From JAZKHT01 sp040385245 (GTDB lineage Bacteria > Pseudomonadota > Alphaproteobacteria > Rhodobacterales > Rhodobacteraceae): a DNA stretch of 64,000 nucleotides. The first letter of the stretch is position 1; the number at the start of each line of letters is the position of its first letter. The DNA is taken from positions 244,979 to 308,978 of the forward strand of contig JAZKHT010000004.1 in assembly GCA_040385245.1 (NCBI GenBank), given 5' to 3'. A program made the position numbers and the translations under genes. A model generated the notes under the pieces. That model was given only the letters and a program-made list of their open reading frames with translations, was not told the DNA's origin and searched no databases. This document shows positions 26,333 through 34,015 of this stretch, one piece after another.

Positions 26333-26935
26333 TCAAGCCTGCCGGGGGTGCCGCGCCTCGGCCCGCAGCAGGCTGACCAGCCAGCCGATCAGCCCCAGCG
26401 CCACCGTGCCTGCGGCCAGCATCCCCAGCACGTTCAGCGCCATCGACGAGGCGGCGGCCAGATTGCCGGTAAAGGCGTGACCCACCCCGACATAGACCGA
26501 CACCCAAACCAGTTCGCCCGCGATGCCCCACAGCGTAAAGGGCAGCCACGGCAACCGCGCCGACCCGGCAGCAAGGTTCACATAAGGTCCAAGCGCGGAC
26601 ACCAGCCAGCGCGACAGAAACACCGCGATGCCGCCGCGCGTGGCCAGCATGGTTGTGGCGCGCGCCACCGGGGCCGCGCGCGCGCCAAGCCGGTCGATGA
26701 TGCCCGCCCCGCCCCAGCGCCCGCCCCAATAGCCGGTCTGGTCCCCCATCACCGCCCCGGTCAGCGCCGCCCCGATGCTGCCAGCCAGCGAAAGATCCCC
26801 CGCCGCGACAAATCCCCCGGCAGCGATCATCAGCATCGATGCCGGGATCGGCAGCGCAAGGCAGGAAAGGAACGTGCCCGCCAGCAAAAGCCACAACCCA
26901 TAGGTCGGCACCAGCGCCAACAGCCAATCGGTCAC
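26333..26935 (-). CDS. DedA/SNARE-associated (VTT) family membrane protein
   Basis: 200 residues with five or six hydrophobic segments. The VTT-domain motif FLSRWLVSALGPYVNLAAGSA, with G-P following the R of the re-entrant region, is present. An acidic residue-containing first loop (PIPASMLMIAAGGFVAAG) and GDQTGYWGGRWGG also match the DedA family. Members act in membrane homeostasis and lipid-carrier flipping. The ATG overlaps the stop of the upstream small gene in an ATGA (26932-26935). Confidence 0.88.
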   Translation of the reverse strand: MTDWLLALVPTYGLWLLLAGTFLSCLALPIPASMLMIAAGGFVAAGDLSLAGSIGAALTGAVMGDQTGYWGGRWGGAGIIDRLGARAAPVARATTMLATRGGIAVFLSRWLVSALGPYVNLAAGSARLPWLPFTLWGIAGELVWVSVYVGVGHAFTGNLAAASSMALNVLGMLAAGTVALGLIGWLVSLLRAEARHPRQA

Positions 26936-27282
26936 GGTTGTTGCCCCCCGTCGCCCTGCCGCGCCTTCAGCGTGACGATGGCGGCTTGCAGATCGGCGAT
27001 CACCTCTGACACCGGCACGCTGCGCATCTTTGCGATTTCTGACAGTGTCAGCGGGTGGCCCTCTGGCAGGGGAAGGCCTGCTTCGGCATCCAGCTCACGC
27101 GGGCTCAGATCCCAACTGCGCCCGACATAGCCCACCGTCATCCAAGGCTGGATCGGTTCGTTCTCATGCGCGGACCAATAGATGACGCCGTAAATCAGCC
27201 GCGCGGCGAACAGCACCGTCAGCAGGGCGAAAACGCCGATGGCGGACACCAGAACGGGATGGGTGCGGAACAAGGCGCGCAT
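26932..27282 (-). CDS. Small single-pass membrane protein of unknown function
   Basis: 116 residues. One membrane helix at about residues 12-32 is followed by a region (EPIQPWMTVGYVGRSWDLSP) and a helical C-terminus (HPLTLSEIAKMRSVPVSEVI) that looks like a small helix-turn-helix or SAM-like fold. The Trp/Pro motif and the coupling to DedA by ATGA overlap suggest a partner for the DedA protein (inference). No family recognised. Confidence 0.75.
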   Translation of the reverse strand: MRALFRTHPVLVSAIGVFALLTVLFAARLIYGVIYWSAHENEPIQPWMTVGYVGRSWDLSPRELDAEAGLPLPEGHPLTLSEIAKMRSVPVSEVIADLQAAIVTLKARQGDGGQQP

Positions 27283-27346
27283 GAAGGCAAACTTTCAGCG
27301 GGACGGGCAAAGCGTCACCGCTTCGCCCCGGATTTGCAAGGGGGGC

Positions 27347-27652
27347 CTACGACCCCGCACCCAGCAGGGCTGCGGCAAGATCGCCTTCGGACTTGACCAA
27401 GGCGGCGGCGATTTCGGTCAAGGTCTGGCCGTCTGCCACAGTGAACCCGGCCGCTGTCAGGCGCGCTGCGACAGCTTGCGGTGTTGCGCCAAGGGCGGGG
27501 GCGACGTCGGGCAGCGATTGGGACATCACGCGATGTGCCAGTGGAAACTGCGGTAGGCCAATGTGAAGGGACAGGGCGATCCCCGAAATAAGCGACACTA
27601 GAAACAACCCGGTGATCAGGGGCGTCGCATAGCGGTTAAACACATTGGTCAT
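27347..27652 (-). CDS. Small membrane protein with a DUF4405-like N-terminal helix
   Basis: 101 residues from the ATG at 27652. The N-terminus FNRYATPLITGLFLVSLISG resembles the first segment of DUF4405 membrane proteins, but the heme-type histidine helices of that family are missing. The C-terminal half (GATPQAVAARLTAAGFTVAD, then QTLTEIAAALVKSEGDL) is a soluble helical domain, similar in style to the tail of the 27282 protein. It sits 64 bases upstream of that gene on the same strand, so they may form one transcript. No strong ribosome site seen. Confidence 0.65.
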   Translation of the reverse strand: MTNVFNRYATPLITGLFLVSLISGIALSLHIGLPQFPLAHRVMSQSLPDVAPALGATPQAVAARLTAAGFTVADGQTLTEIAAALVKSEGDLAAALLGAGS

Positions 27653-27757
27653 TTGATGTCTCGGCTTGGGAACCGTTCCCCGAAACGCCGCGCGCAGGCG
27701 TTTCCGTCGAAATAAGATTGATCGGTCAGGTGTGCGCCGCAGGGCTGCCCAATCAGG

Positions 27758-27773
27758 TGGCATCCTGCCTGCG
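27758..27773 (+). promoter_or_regulatory. Candidate sigma-54 promoter for the amide operon
   Basis: TGGCATCCTGCCTGCG keeps the GG-N10-GC spacing and closely resembles TGGCAC-N5-TTGC. It lies about 170 bases before amiC, upstream of the leader terminator. Such matches arise by chance in GC-rich DNA. Confidence 0.3.
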
Positions 27774-27790
27774 AAGCGGGCACCCCATCT

Positions 27791-27808
27791 GCCAAAGCGC
27801 GCTTTGGC
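27791..27808. promoter_or_regulatory. 18-bp perfect palindrome in the amide-operon leader
   Basis: gccaaagcgcgctttggc is exactly self-complementary with no spacer. It lies between the candidate sigma-54 site and the leader terminator. A dimeric regulator site or a chance GC-rich palindrome are both possible. Confidence 0.35.
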
Positions 27809-27881
27809 GCAATGCGGCCTTGACGTTCGGGGCGACTTGACTACCCTTACTGGAAATCGGCGCACAGCCACCCGGCATCAG

Positions 27882-27930
27882 AGCCCTGCACGCATCCCAT
27901 GGCGGGATCTGCGCGCGGGGCTTTTCTTAT
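27882..27930 (+). terminator. Leader terminator/attenuator immediately before the AmiC-type gene
   Basis: An extended stem pairs agccc (27882-27886) with gggct (27918-27922). Inside it gc pairs gc, cgc pairs gcg and atccc pairs gggat, closing on the loop atggc. A tttcttat tract follows at once. It ends 13 bases before the ATG at 27943 and would stop transcription before the operon. The operon encodes an ANTAR antiterminator, so this is the expected target structure. Confidence 0.75.
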
Positions 27931-27942
27931 TTGGACGCATCC

Positions 27943-29034
27943 ATGACGCGGCGGATCGAAATTGGTCTTCTCTACTCTCGGTCGGGCAGTTACGCGCTGA
28001 TCTCCGAGGCGTGCCGCGCCGGTGCGCATGCGGCCATCGCGATGGTCAATGCCGATGCGTCGCTGGGCCTGACCCTTGTCCCGGTCGAGCGTGACCCCGG
28101 CGGCAACGTCGATCTGTATGGCCCGCTGTGCGAAGACATACTGCGCAACACCGGCGTGCGCCACGTCATCGGCTGCGTGACATCCTGGAGCCGGAAGGAA
28201 GTCATCCCGACGGTCGAAAAATACGCGGCAAGCCTGTGGTACGCCGTCCCGTATGAGGGGTTCGAGGCGTCCGATCACGTTGTCTATACCCACGCCTGCC
28301 CGAACCAGCACCTGCTGCCATTGCTGGATTGGGTGATGCCTGCGCATGGGCGACGGGCTTATCTGACCGGATCGAATTACATCTGGGGGTGGGAGATGAA
28401 CCGCCTTGCCCGCCAGACCATCACCGAAGCGCGGGGCGAGGTGTTGGGCGAACGCTACCTGCCCATCGGATCGCGCGACGTGGGCCGGATGATTGATGAA
28501 ATCCGCTACAGCCGCCCCGATTTCATCCTGAATTCGCTGATCGGCCCTTCGTCCTATGACTTTCTGGCCGCTTATAGCGCGCTTGGGCAGGACGAACCGC
28601 ATTTCCGGCCCGACCGCTGCCCTGTTCTGTCGTGCAACCTGACGGAATGTGAATTGCCCGCCTTGGGTACCGCGGCAGAGGGGTTGATTGCCGCGGGGCC
28701 GTATTTCCGCGGGGTTTCGGGATGGCCGGGTGCGGGCGATTTCGGGTCTTCCCACGAAGCGGCGGCCTTTGCGGCGGTGCGCGAACTGGCGCGCCTGCTG
28801 GCACAGCGCGACGGGTCCGAAGGCGACAGTCTGGCGCAACTGCTGTGCGGCGATACCGGGCAGGGAATTGTGGACGCGGAAACCCATCACACGACCTTGC
28901 CCGTGATGATCGCGCAGGTGCGCGGCGGAGCGTTTCAGGTGATCCAGTCGCGCAAGCCCGTGGCGGGTGACCCCTACCTGACGCGCGGCCATGATGCGAT
29001 GGCGACGGTCCCAACCCTGCGGGTCGTGTCATGA
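27943..29034 (+). CDS. amiC: AmiC-type periplasmic-binding-fold amide sensor
   Basis: 363 residues from the ATG at 27943 (MTRRIEIGLLYSRSGSYALI); a TTG at 27931 is possible but lies at the end of the terminator tract. The Peripla_BP_5 / amidase-regulator fold is clear: LLYSRSGSYA, GCVTSWSRKEVIPTVEKY, the LTGSNYIWGWEMNRLARQ ligand-cleft segment and AETHHTTLPVMIAQV. There is no signal peptide, as in Pseudomonas AmiC, which is cytoplasmic and holds AmiR until amide binds. Overlaps amiR by four bases. Confidence 0.9.
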   Translation: MTRRIEIGLLYSRSGSYALISEACRAGAHAAIAMVNADASLGLTLVPVERDPGGNVDLYGPLCEDILRNTGVRHVIGCVTSWSRKEVIPTVEKYAASLWYAVPYEGFEASDHVVYTHACPNQHLLPLLDWVMPAHGRRAYLTGSNYIWGWEMNRLARQTITEARGEVLGERYLPIGSRDVGRMIDEIRYSRPDFILNSLIGPSSYDFLAAYSALGQDEPHFRPDRCPVLSCNLTECELPALGTAAEGLIAAGPYFRGVSGWPGAGDFGSSHEAAAFAAVRELARLLAQRDGSEGDSLAQLLCGDTGQGIVDAETHHTTLPVMIAQVRGGAFQVIQSRKPVAGDPYLTRGHDAMATVPTLRVVS

Positions 29035-29639
29035 GGCGACCGATCCGCATCCAGAACCTTGGCGGCGCGCGGGCGGTGATCCTGCACCGGCCGCACCCGA
29101 CGGTGCAATCTCTGACACGGCAGCTGACGGCCATCGGGCTTGAGGTCACCCAAGTCTGGCCCGAGCTTGAACCGGCAGCCCTTGGGGCAGATTTCATCTT
29201 TTTCGACGCCGACATGGGCCATGATGGCCAGTTCCCGTGGGAGCCGGGCGCATCCCCGATGCCGATGATTGCCCTGATCGGGTCTGAGGCACCGGGGCGG
29301 ATCGAGTGGTCTTTGCAAGCGGGCGCTCACGCGCAGATGCTGAAACCCGTGGGCGATCACGGGGCCTATTCCGCGCTGCTGATTGCCCGCGACGCCTTTG
29401 ACGCGCAGCGCCTGCTGTCGGTCGAGGTGGCCGATCTGCGCCGCCGTCTGGATGAACGGCAAACCGTGGTGCGCGCCGTCACCCTGCTGGCCGCCCGTGG
29501 CAAGACCGAGGCCGAGGCTTATGCACAGTTGCGCCAGATGGCGATGGCCTGGCGCGTCAGTTTCGAAGATGCCGCCGCGCGCATCGTGGCGCGCTTTGCG
29601 ACGGACGGGGGGGCGGATGACCGGCTTACCCGTCGCTGA
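29031..29639 (+). CDS. amiR: AmiR-type ANTAR-domain antiterminator
   Basis: 202 residues. The N-terminal half is a receiver-like fold lacking the phospho-Asp pocket (pseudo-receiver; FIFFDADMGHDG, GAHAQMLKPVG). A coiled-coil linker (LSVEVADLRRRLDERQTVVR) leads to the C-terminal ANTAR helices (AVTLLAARGKTEAEAYAQLRQMAM). ANTAR proteins bind paired RNA hairpins in leaders and prevent termination. ATGA overlap with amiC gives coupled synthesis of sensor and effector. The terminator at 27882-27930 is its likely target. Confidence 0.92.
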   Translation: MRRPIRIQNLGGARAVILHRPHPTVQSLTRQLTAIGLEVTQVWPELEPAALGADFIFFDADMGHDGQFPWEPGASPMPMIALIGSEAPGRIEWSLQAGAHAQMLKPVGDHGAYSALLIARDAFDAQRLLSVEVADLRRRLDERQTVVRAVTLLAARGKTEAEAYAQLRQMAMAWRVSFEDAAARIVARFATDGGADDRLTRR

Positions 29640-30498
29640 CCGCCGCCCCAAGGGGGTACTGGCCCGCCTGATGCAGCGCAAGCTGGCGGTGTTCGGGTTG
29701 GCGCTGATCGTGCTGGTGGTGGGCGGCGCACTCTTTGCCCCGCTGATCGCCCCCTTTGCGCCGGACGCGCAGCATTTCGACGGCCTGACGATCGAGGGCG
29801 CACCCCTTGCCCCCGGCGGTGCCTATCTGATGGGCACTGATCTGCTGGGGCGCGATTTGTTTTCGCGCATCCTGTACGGCGCGCGCACCTCGCTCATCAT
29901 CGGGGTGGTGGCGAACGGCCTTGCGCTGCTGATCGGCACGCTTGTCGGCATCACGGCGGGCTATTTCCGGGGCTGGGTGGGGGCGGCCCTGATGCGGTTC
30001 ACCGATCTGATGATGGCGTTTCCGGCGTTGCTGCTGGCGATCTGCCTTGCTGCGATATTCGAGCCGTCGCTGTGGATCGTGGCCATGGTCATCGCCCTTG
30101 TGAACTGGGTGCAAACCGCGCGGGTGATCTATACCGAAACCACCTCGCTTGCCACGCGCGACTTCATCGCCGCCGAGGTGACCTTGGGCGCGGGGCGGGG
30201 GCGCATCCTGTTTCTGCACATCCTGCCGCATCTGGTGCCGACGATCATCGTCTGGGGGACGCTGGGCATTTCGACGACCGTTCTGCTAGAGGCGACGTTG
30301 TCCTTTCTGGGGGTGGGCGTGCAGCCGCCGACGCCAAGCTGGGGCAACATCATCTTTGAAAACCAGACCTATTTTCAGGCCGCCCCCTGGCTGGTGTTCA
30401 TCCCCGGTGCCGCGATCATTCTGCTGGCGCTGGCGTTCAACCTGGTGGGCGACGCGTTGCGCGATGTGCTGGACCCGACACAGCGGGGGCGCGACTGA
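29617..30498 (+). CDS. ABC transporter permease, DppC/OppC type
   Basis: 293 residues from the ATG at 29617, overlapping the amiR end by 23 bases. An N-terminal helix with the OppC_N segment (RKLAVFGLALIVLVVGG) and GTDLLGRDLFSRILYGARTS precede the binding_protein-dependent transport domain. The EAA loop is seen in FIAAEVTLGAGRGRILFLHILPH. About six membrane helices. Inner-membrane half of a peptide/nickel-type importer. Confidence 0.93.
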   Translation: MTGLPVADRRPKGVLARLMQRKLAVFGLALIVLVVGGALFAPLIAPFAPDAQHFDGLTIEGAPLAPGGAYLMGTDLLGRDLFSRILYGARTSLIIGVVANGLALLIGTLVGITAGYFRGWVGAALMRFTDLMMAFPALLLAICLAAIFEPSLWIVAMVIALVNWVQTARVIYTETTSLATRDFIAAEVTLGAGRGRILFLHILPHLVPTIIVWGTLGISTTVLLEATLSFLGVGVQPPTPSWGNIIFENQTYFQAAPWLVFIPGAAIILLALAFNLVGDALRDVLDPTQRGRD

Positions 30499-31418
30499 TG
30501 GCCGCCTATCTGATCCGTCGCCTGATCCAATCTGCCCTGATCTTGCTGGGCGTCAGCTTTGTCACCTTTTTCCTGCTGTTCGTGCTGCCTGCCGATCCTG
30601 TGCGCCAGATCGCAGGGCGGTCCGCAACCCCCGCGACGGTGGAAAGCATCCGCCAGCAACTGGGGCTGGATCAGCCGTTCATCGTGCAATACGGCCGCTA
30701 TCTGGGCGGGCTGGTGCAGGGAGATTTCGGGCGCAGCTATCTGCAAAAGACCGAAGTGGCCGAACTGATCCGGTCGCGCCTGCCTGCGTCCCTGTTGCTG
30801 ATGGCGGGGGCGATTGCGTGCGAGCTGGTCTTGGGTCTTGCCATGGGGATCGTCGCCGCGCTGACGCGGGGGCGCTTTGCCGATACTGCGCTGATGATGA
30901 CATCCTTTGTCACCGTGTCCGCCCCGCAATTCGTGGTCAGCCTGCTGATGCTTTATGTCTTTGCGGTCAAGCTGGGCTGGTTCCCCATCGGAGGATACGG
31001 CACCTTTGCCCATCTGGTACTGCCCGCGCTGACCTTGGGCATCCTTGGGTCGGGCTGGTATTCGCGGATGATGCGGTCGTCGATGATCGACGTCCTGCGC
31101 GCCGACTTCGTCCGCACCGCCCGCGCCAAGGGTCTAAGCCGCACCCGCGTCGTGCTGCGCCACGCCCTTCCCAATGCCGTGCTGCCCATCATCGCAATGA
31201 TCGGCATCGACATCGGCATCTTCATGGGGGGCATCGTGGTGGTGGAATCCGTCTTTGGCTGGCCCGGCATCGGGCAGCTTGCGTGGCAGGCGATCCAGCG
31301 CATCGACATCCCGATCATCATGGGCGTCACGCTGGTATCCGCCTGCGCCATCGTTATCGGCAATCTGCTGGCCGACCTGATTGCCCCGTTCATCGACCCC
31401 CGCATCAAACTTCGCTGA
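30498..31418 (+). CDS. ABC transporter permease, DppB/OppB type
   Basis: 306 residues with six membrane helices. The N-terminal AAYLIRRLIQSALILLGVSF pattern and FVLPADPVRQIAG are standard DppB. The EAA loop appears as FVRTARAKGLSRTRVVLRHA. Its start shares one base with the stop of the preceding permease (TGATG). It pairs with the DppC-type permease to form the channel. Confidence 0.94.
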   Translation: MAAYLIRRLIQSALILLGVSFVTFFLLFVLPADPVRQIAGRSATPATVESIRQQLGLDQPFIVQYGRYLGGLVQGDFGRSYLQKTEVAELIRSRLPASLLLMAGAIACELVLGLAMGIVAALTRGRFADTALMMTSFVTVSAPQFVVSLLMLYVFAVKLGWFPIGGYGTFAHLVLPALTLGILGSGWYSRMMRSSMIDVLRADFVRTARAKGLSRTRVVLRHALPNAVLPIIAMIGIDIGIFMGGIVVVESVFGWPGIGQLAWQAIQRIDIPIIMGVTLVSACAIVIGNLLADLIAPFIDPRIKLR

Positions 31419-31437
31419 CCAACAGGAGAGAACGACA

Positions 31438-33054
31438 ATGAAAAGACTGCTCACCTCGACCGCGCTGATGATGGCGCTGACGCTGCCCGCTTTGGCGCAG
31501 GACTACACCCCTGATCCGGCGGCCAAGGCCGGCGGGTCGATCACCATCACCTACAAGGATGATGTGGCGACGCTGGACCCGGCCATCGGGTACGACTGGC
31601 AGAACTGGTCGATGATCAAGTCGCTGTTCGATGGGCTGATGGACTATGTCCCCGGCACCACCGATCTGCGCACCGGTCTGGCGGAAAGCTACGAGATTTC
31701 CGAAGACGGCATGACCTTCACCTTCAAACTGCGGCCGGGCGTGAAATTCCACAACGGGCGCGAGATGACGGCGGAAGACGTCAAATACTCGCTCGACCGG
31801 GTGACCAATCCGGCCACCCAATCGCCGGGCGCGGGCTTTTTTGCGTCCATCGCCGGGTTTGACGCGGCCATGGCAGGCACCGCGACCGGGCTTGAGGGGG
31901 TGACGGTTGTCGATCCGCTGACAGTACAGGTCGTGCTGTCGCGTCCCGATGCCACCTTCCTGCACGTCATGGCGCTGAACTTTGCGTCCGTCGTGCCGAA
32001 AGAGGCAGTGGACGAGGCGGGCGCAGACTTTGGCAAGAAACCGGTCGGCACCGGCGCGTTCAAGCTGGCGGAATGGACGCTGGGCCAGCGGTTGGTGTTC
32101 GAAAAGAACGCCGAATACTGGCGCGAGGGCGTGCCCTATCTGGATCAGGTGCTGTTCGAGGTCGGGCAGGAACCCGTCGTCGCCCTGCTGCGCCTGCAGA
32201 ACGGCGAGGTTGACGTTCCCGGCGACGGCATCCCGCCCGCCAAGTTCACCGAAGTTATGGCAGACCCGGCGCAGGCGGCGCGCGTGGTCAAGGGTGGCCA
32301 GTTGCACACCGGTTACATCACGCTGAACGTGACCATCCCGCCTTTGGACAACGTCAAGGTGCGTCAGGCCATCAACATGGCCATCAACAAGGACCGCGTG
32401 ACCCAGATCATCAACGGTCGCGCCGTGCCCGCAACCCAGCCGCTGCCGCCGTCGATGCCCGGCTATACCACAGGGTATGCGGGCTACGCCTATGACGTCG
32501 AAGGGGCCAAGGCGTTGCTGGCCGAAGCGGGGGTAGAGCCGTTCGAAACGGACCTTTACGTGATGAACACCGACCCGAACCCGCGCATCGCGCAGGCGAT
32601 CCAGCAGGATCTTGCGGCCATCGGCATCACCGCGAACATCCAGTCGCTGGCGCAGGCCAACGTGATCGAGGCAGGTGGTGCTGGCACCGCACCGATGATC
32701 TGGTCGGGCGGCATGGCGTGGATTGCCGACTTCCCGGATCCGTCCAACTTCTACGGCCCGATCCTTGGCTGCGGCGGCGCGGCCGAGGGCGGTTGGAACT
32801 GGTCCAAGTTCTGCGACGAAGGTCTGGATGCCAAGGCGACCGAGGCGGACAGCATGGCCGACCCGGCCAAGGCTGCGGATCGTCTGGCGCTGTGGTCCGA
32901 CGTCTATATGGGCGTGATGGAACAGGCCCCGTGGGTTCCGGTTTTCAACGAGGAACGCTATACGATGAAGTCCGAACGCATGGGCGGCGCGGATGCGCTT
33001 TATGTTGATCCGGTGTCGATCCCGGTCAACTACGACTATGTTTTTGTGAAATAA
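31438..33054 (+). CDS. ABC transporter substrate-binding protein, peptide/opine type (SBP family 5)
   Basis: 538 residues from the ATG at 31438, with AGGAGAG eight bases upstream. The signal peptide is MKRLLTSTALMMALTLPALA. The mature part has GLAESYEISEDGMTFTFKLR followed by PGVKFHNGREMTAEDVKYSL, the SBP_bac_5 signature. It captures the substrate in the periplasm. Adjacent amidase and AmiC/AmiR genes suggest an amide, urea-like or short modified peptide, not a general oligopeptide (inference). Confidence 0.93.
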   Translation: MKRLLTSTALMMALTLPALAQDYTPDPAAKAGGSITITYKDDVATLDPAIGYDWQNWSMIKSLFDGLMDYVPGTTDLRTGLAESYEISEDGMTFTFKLRPGVKFHNGREMTAEDVKYSLDRVTNPATQSPGAGFFASIAGFDAAMAGTATGLEGVTVVDPLTVQVVLSRPDATFLHVMALNFASVVPKEAVDEAGADFGKKPVGTGAFKLAEWTLGQRLVFEKNAEYWREGVPYLDQVLFEVGQEPVVALLRLQNGEVDVPGDGIPPAKFTEVMADPAQAARVVKGGQLHTGYITLNVTIPPLDNVKVRQAINMAINKDRVTQIINGRAVPATQPLPPSMPGYTTGYAGYAYDVEGAKALLAEAGVEPFETDLYVMNTDPNPRIAQAIQQDLAAIGITANIQSLAQANVIEAGGAGTAPMIWSGGMAWIADFPDPSNFYGPILGCGGAAEGGWNWSKFCDEGLDAKATEADSMADPAKAADRLALWSDVYMGVMEQAPWVPVFNEERYTMKSERMGGADALYVDPVSIPVNYDYVFVK

Positions 33055-33055
33055 A

Positions 33056-34015
33056 ATGTGCAAGGCGTGCAACTATACAATCCACGGCGCGCAGCACCAC
33101 TTTGGCTGGGACAACACGCTTGTCCCAGCCGAACGGGTAGAGCCGGGATCGACGATCCTGTTTCACTGCCATGATTCCTCGGCGGGCCAACTTGGCCCGT
33201 CTTCCACGGTTGCGGATGTCGGAACGCTCGACTTCGGCAAGATCAACCCGGTGTCGGGGCCAATCTGGATCGAAGGGGCCGAACCCGGCGATGCGGTCAA
33301 GGTGACGATCGACAGCTTTTCCCCGCAGGCGCGCGACGGGGCCGGTTTCGGCTGGACTGCCAATATCCCCGGTTTCGGGCTGTTGGCGGACCAGTTCCAT
33401 GAACCGGCGCTGCATATCTGGAAGTACGACGCTGCCACCCTTGCCCCCGCCATGTGGGGAGCCGAGGGGCGCGTGCCGTTGAAACCCTTTGCGGGCACCA
33501 TCGGCAACGCCCTGGCCGAGGCGGGCCATCACAGCGTGGTTCCGCCCCGGCGCGTGGGGGGCAATCTGGATATCCGCGACCTGAACGCCGGCACGACCTT
33601 GTATTTGCCGGTCGAGGTTGCGGGGGCCTTGTTCAGCGTGGGCGACACCCACGCCGCCCAAGGCGACGGCGAGGTCTGCGGGACGGCCATCGAATCCCCG
33701 ATGGACGTGATCCTGACGCTGGATCTGGTCAAGGGTGCCCACCTGAAAACCCCGCGCTTCACCACGCCGGGGCCGGTGACGAACCATCTGGACGCCAAGG
33801 GCTACGAGGTGACGACCGGCATCGGCCCTGACCTGATGACGGCGGCGCGCGATGCGGTGGCGGGAATGGTCGATTTCCTTTGTGCCACGCGCGGCATGGC
33901 GGCGGTGGATGCCTATATGCTGGTGTCCACCTGCGGCGACCTGCGGATATCGGAGATTGTCGATATGCCGAACTGGGTTGTCAGCTTCTACTTTCCGCGC
34001 TGCGTGTTTGAATGA
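33056..34015 (+). CDS. Acetamidase/formamidase family protein
   Basis: 319 residues, starting one base after the previous stop. The FmdA_AmdA fold is clear: HCHDSSAGQLGPSS near residue 37 carries metal-binding His/Asp. GPIWIEGAEPGDAVKVTI, the central VPPRRVGGNLDIRDL and FSVGDTHAAQGDGEVCGTAIE are diagnostic. The family hydrolyses formamide, acetamide and related short amides to ammonia and acid. Its place between the binding protein and the ATPase implies intracellular hydrolysis of the imported amide. Overlaps the ATPase gene by ATGA. Confidence 0.93.
   Translation: MCKACNYTIHGAQHHFGWDNTLVPAERVEPGSTILFHCHDSSAGQLGPSSTVADVGTLDFGKINPVSGPIWIEGAEPGDAVKVTIDSFSPQARDGAGFGWTANIPGFGLLADQFHEPALHIWKYDAATLAPAMWGAEGRVPLKPFAGTIGNALAEAGHHSVVPPRRVGGNLDIRDLNAGTTLYLPVEVAGALFSVGDTHAAQGDGEVCGTAIESPMDVILTLDLVKGAHLKTPRFTTPGPVTNHLDAKGYEVTTGIGPDLMTAARDAVAGMVDFLCATRGMAAVDAYMLVSTCGDLRISEIVDMPNWVVSFYFPRCVFE

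Noticed and set aside
31405..33072. 555-codon minus-strand frame opposite the amide-operon binding protein
   Set aside because: It mirrors the whole SBP family 5 gene, has His/Arg-rich low-quality protein sequence and no ribosome site. A shadow of the real gene.
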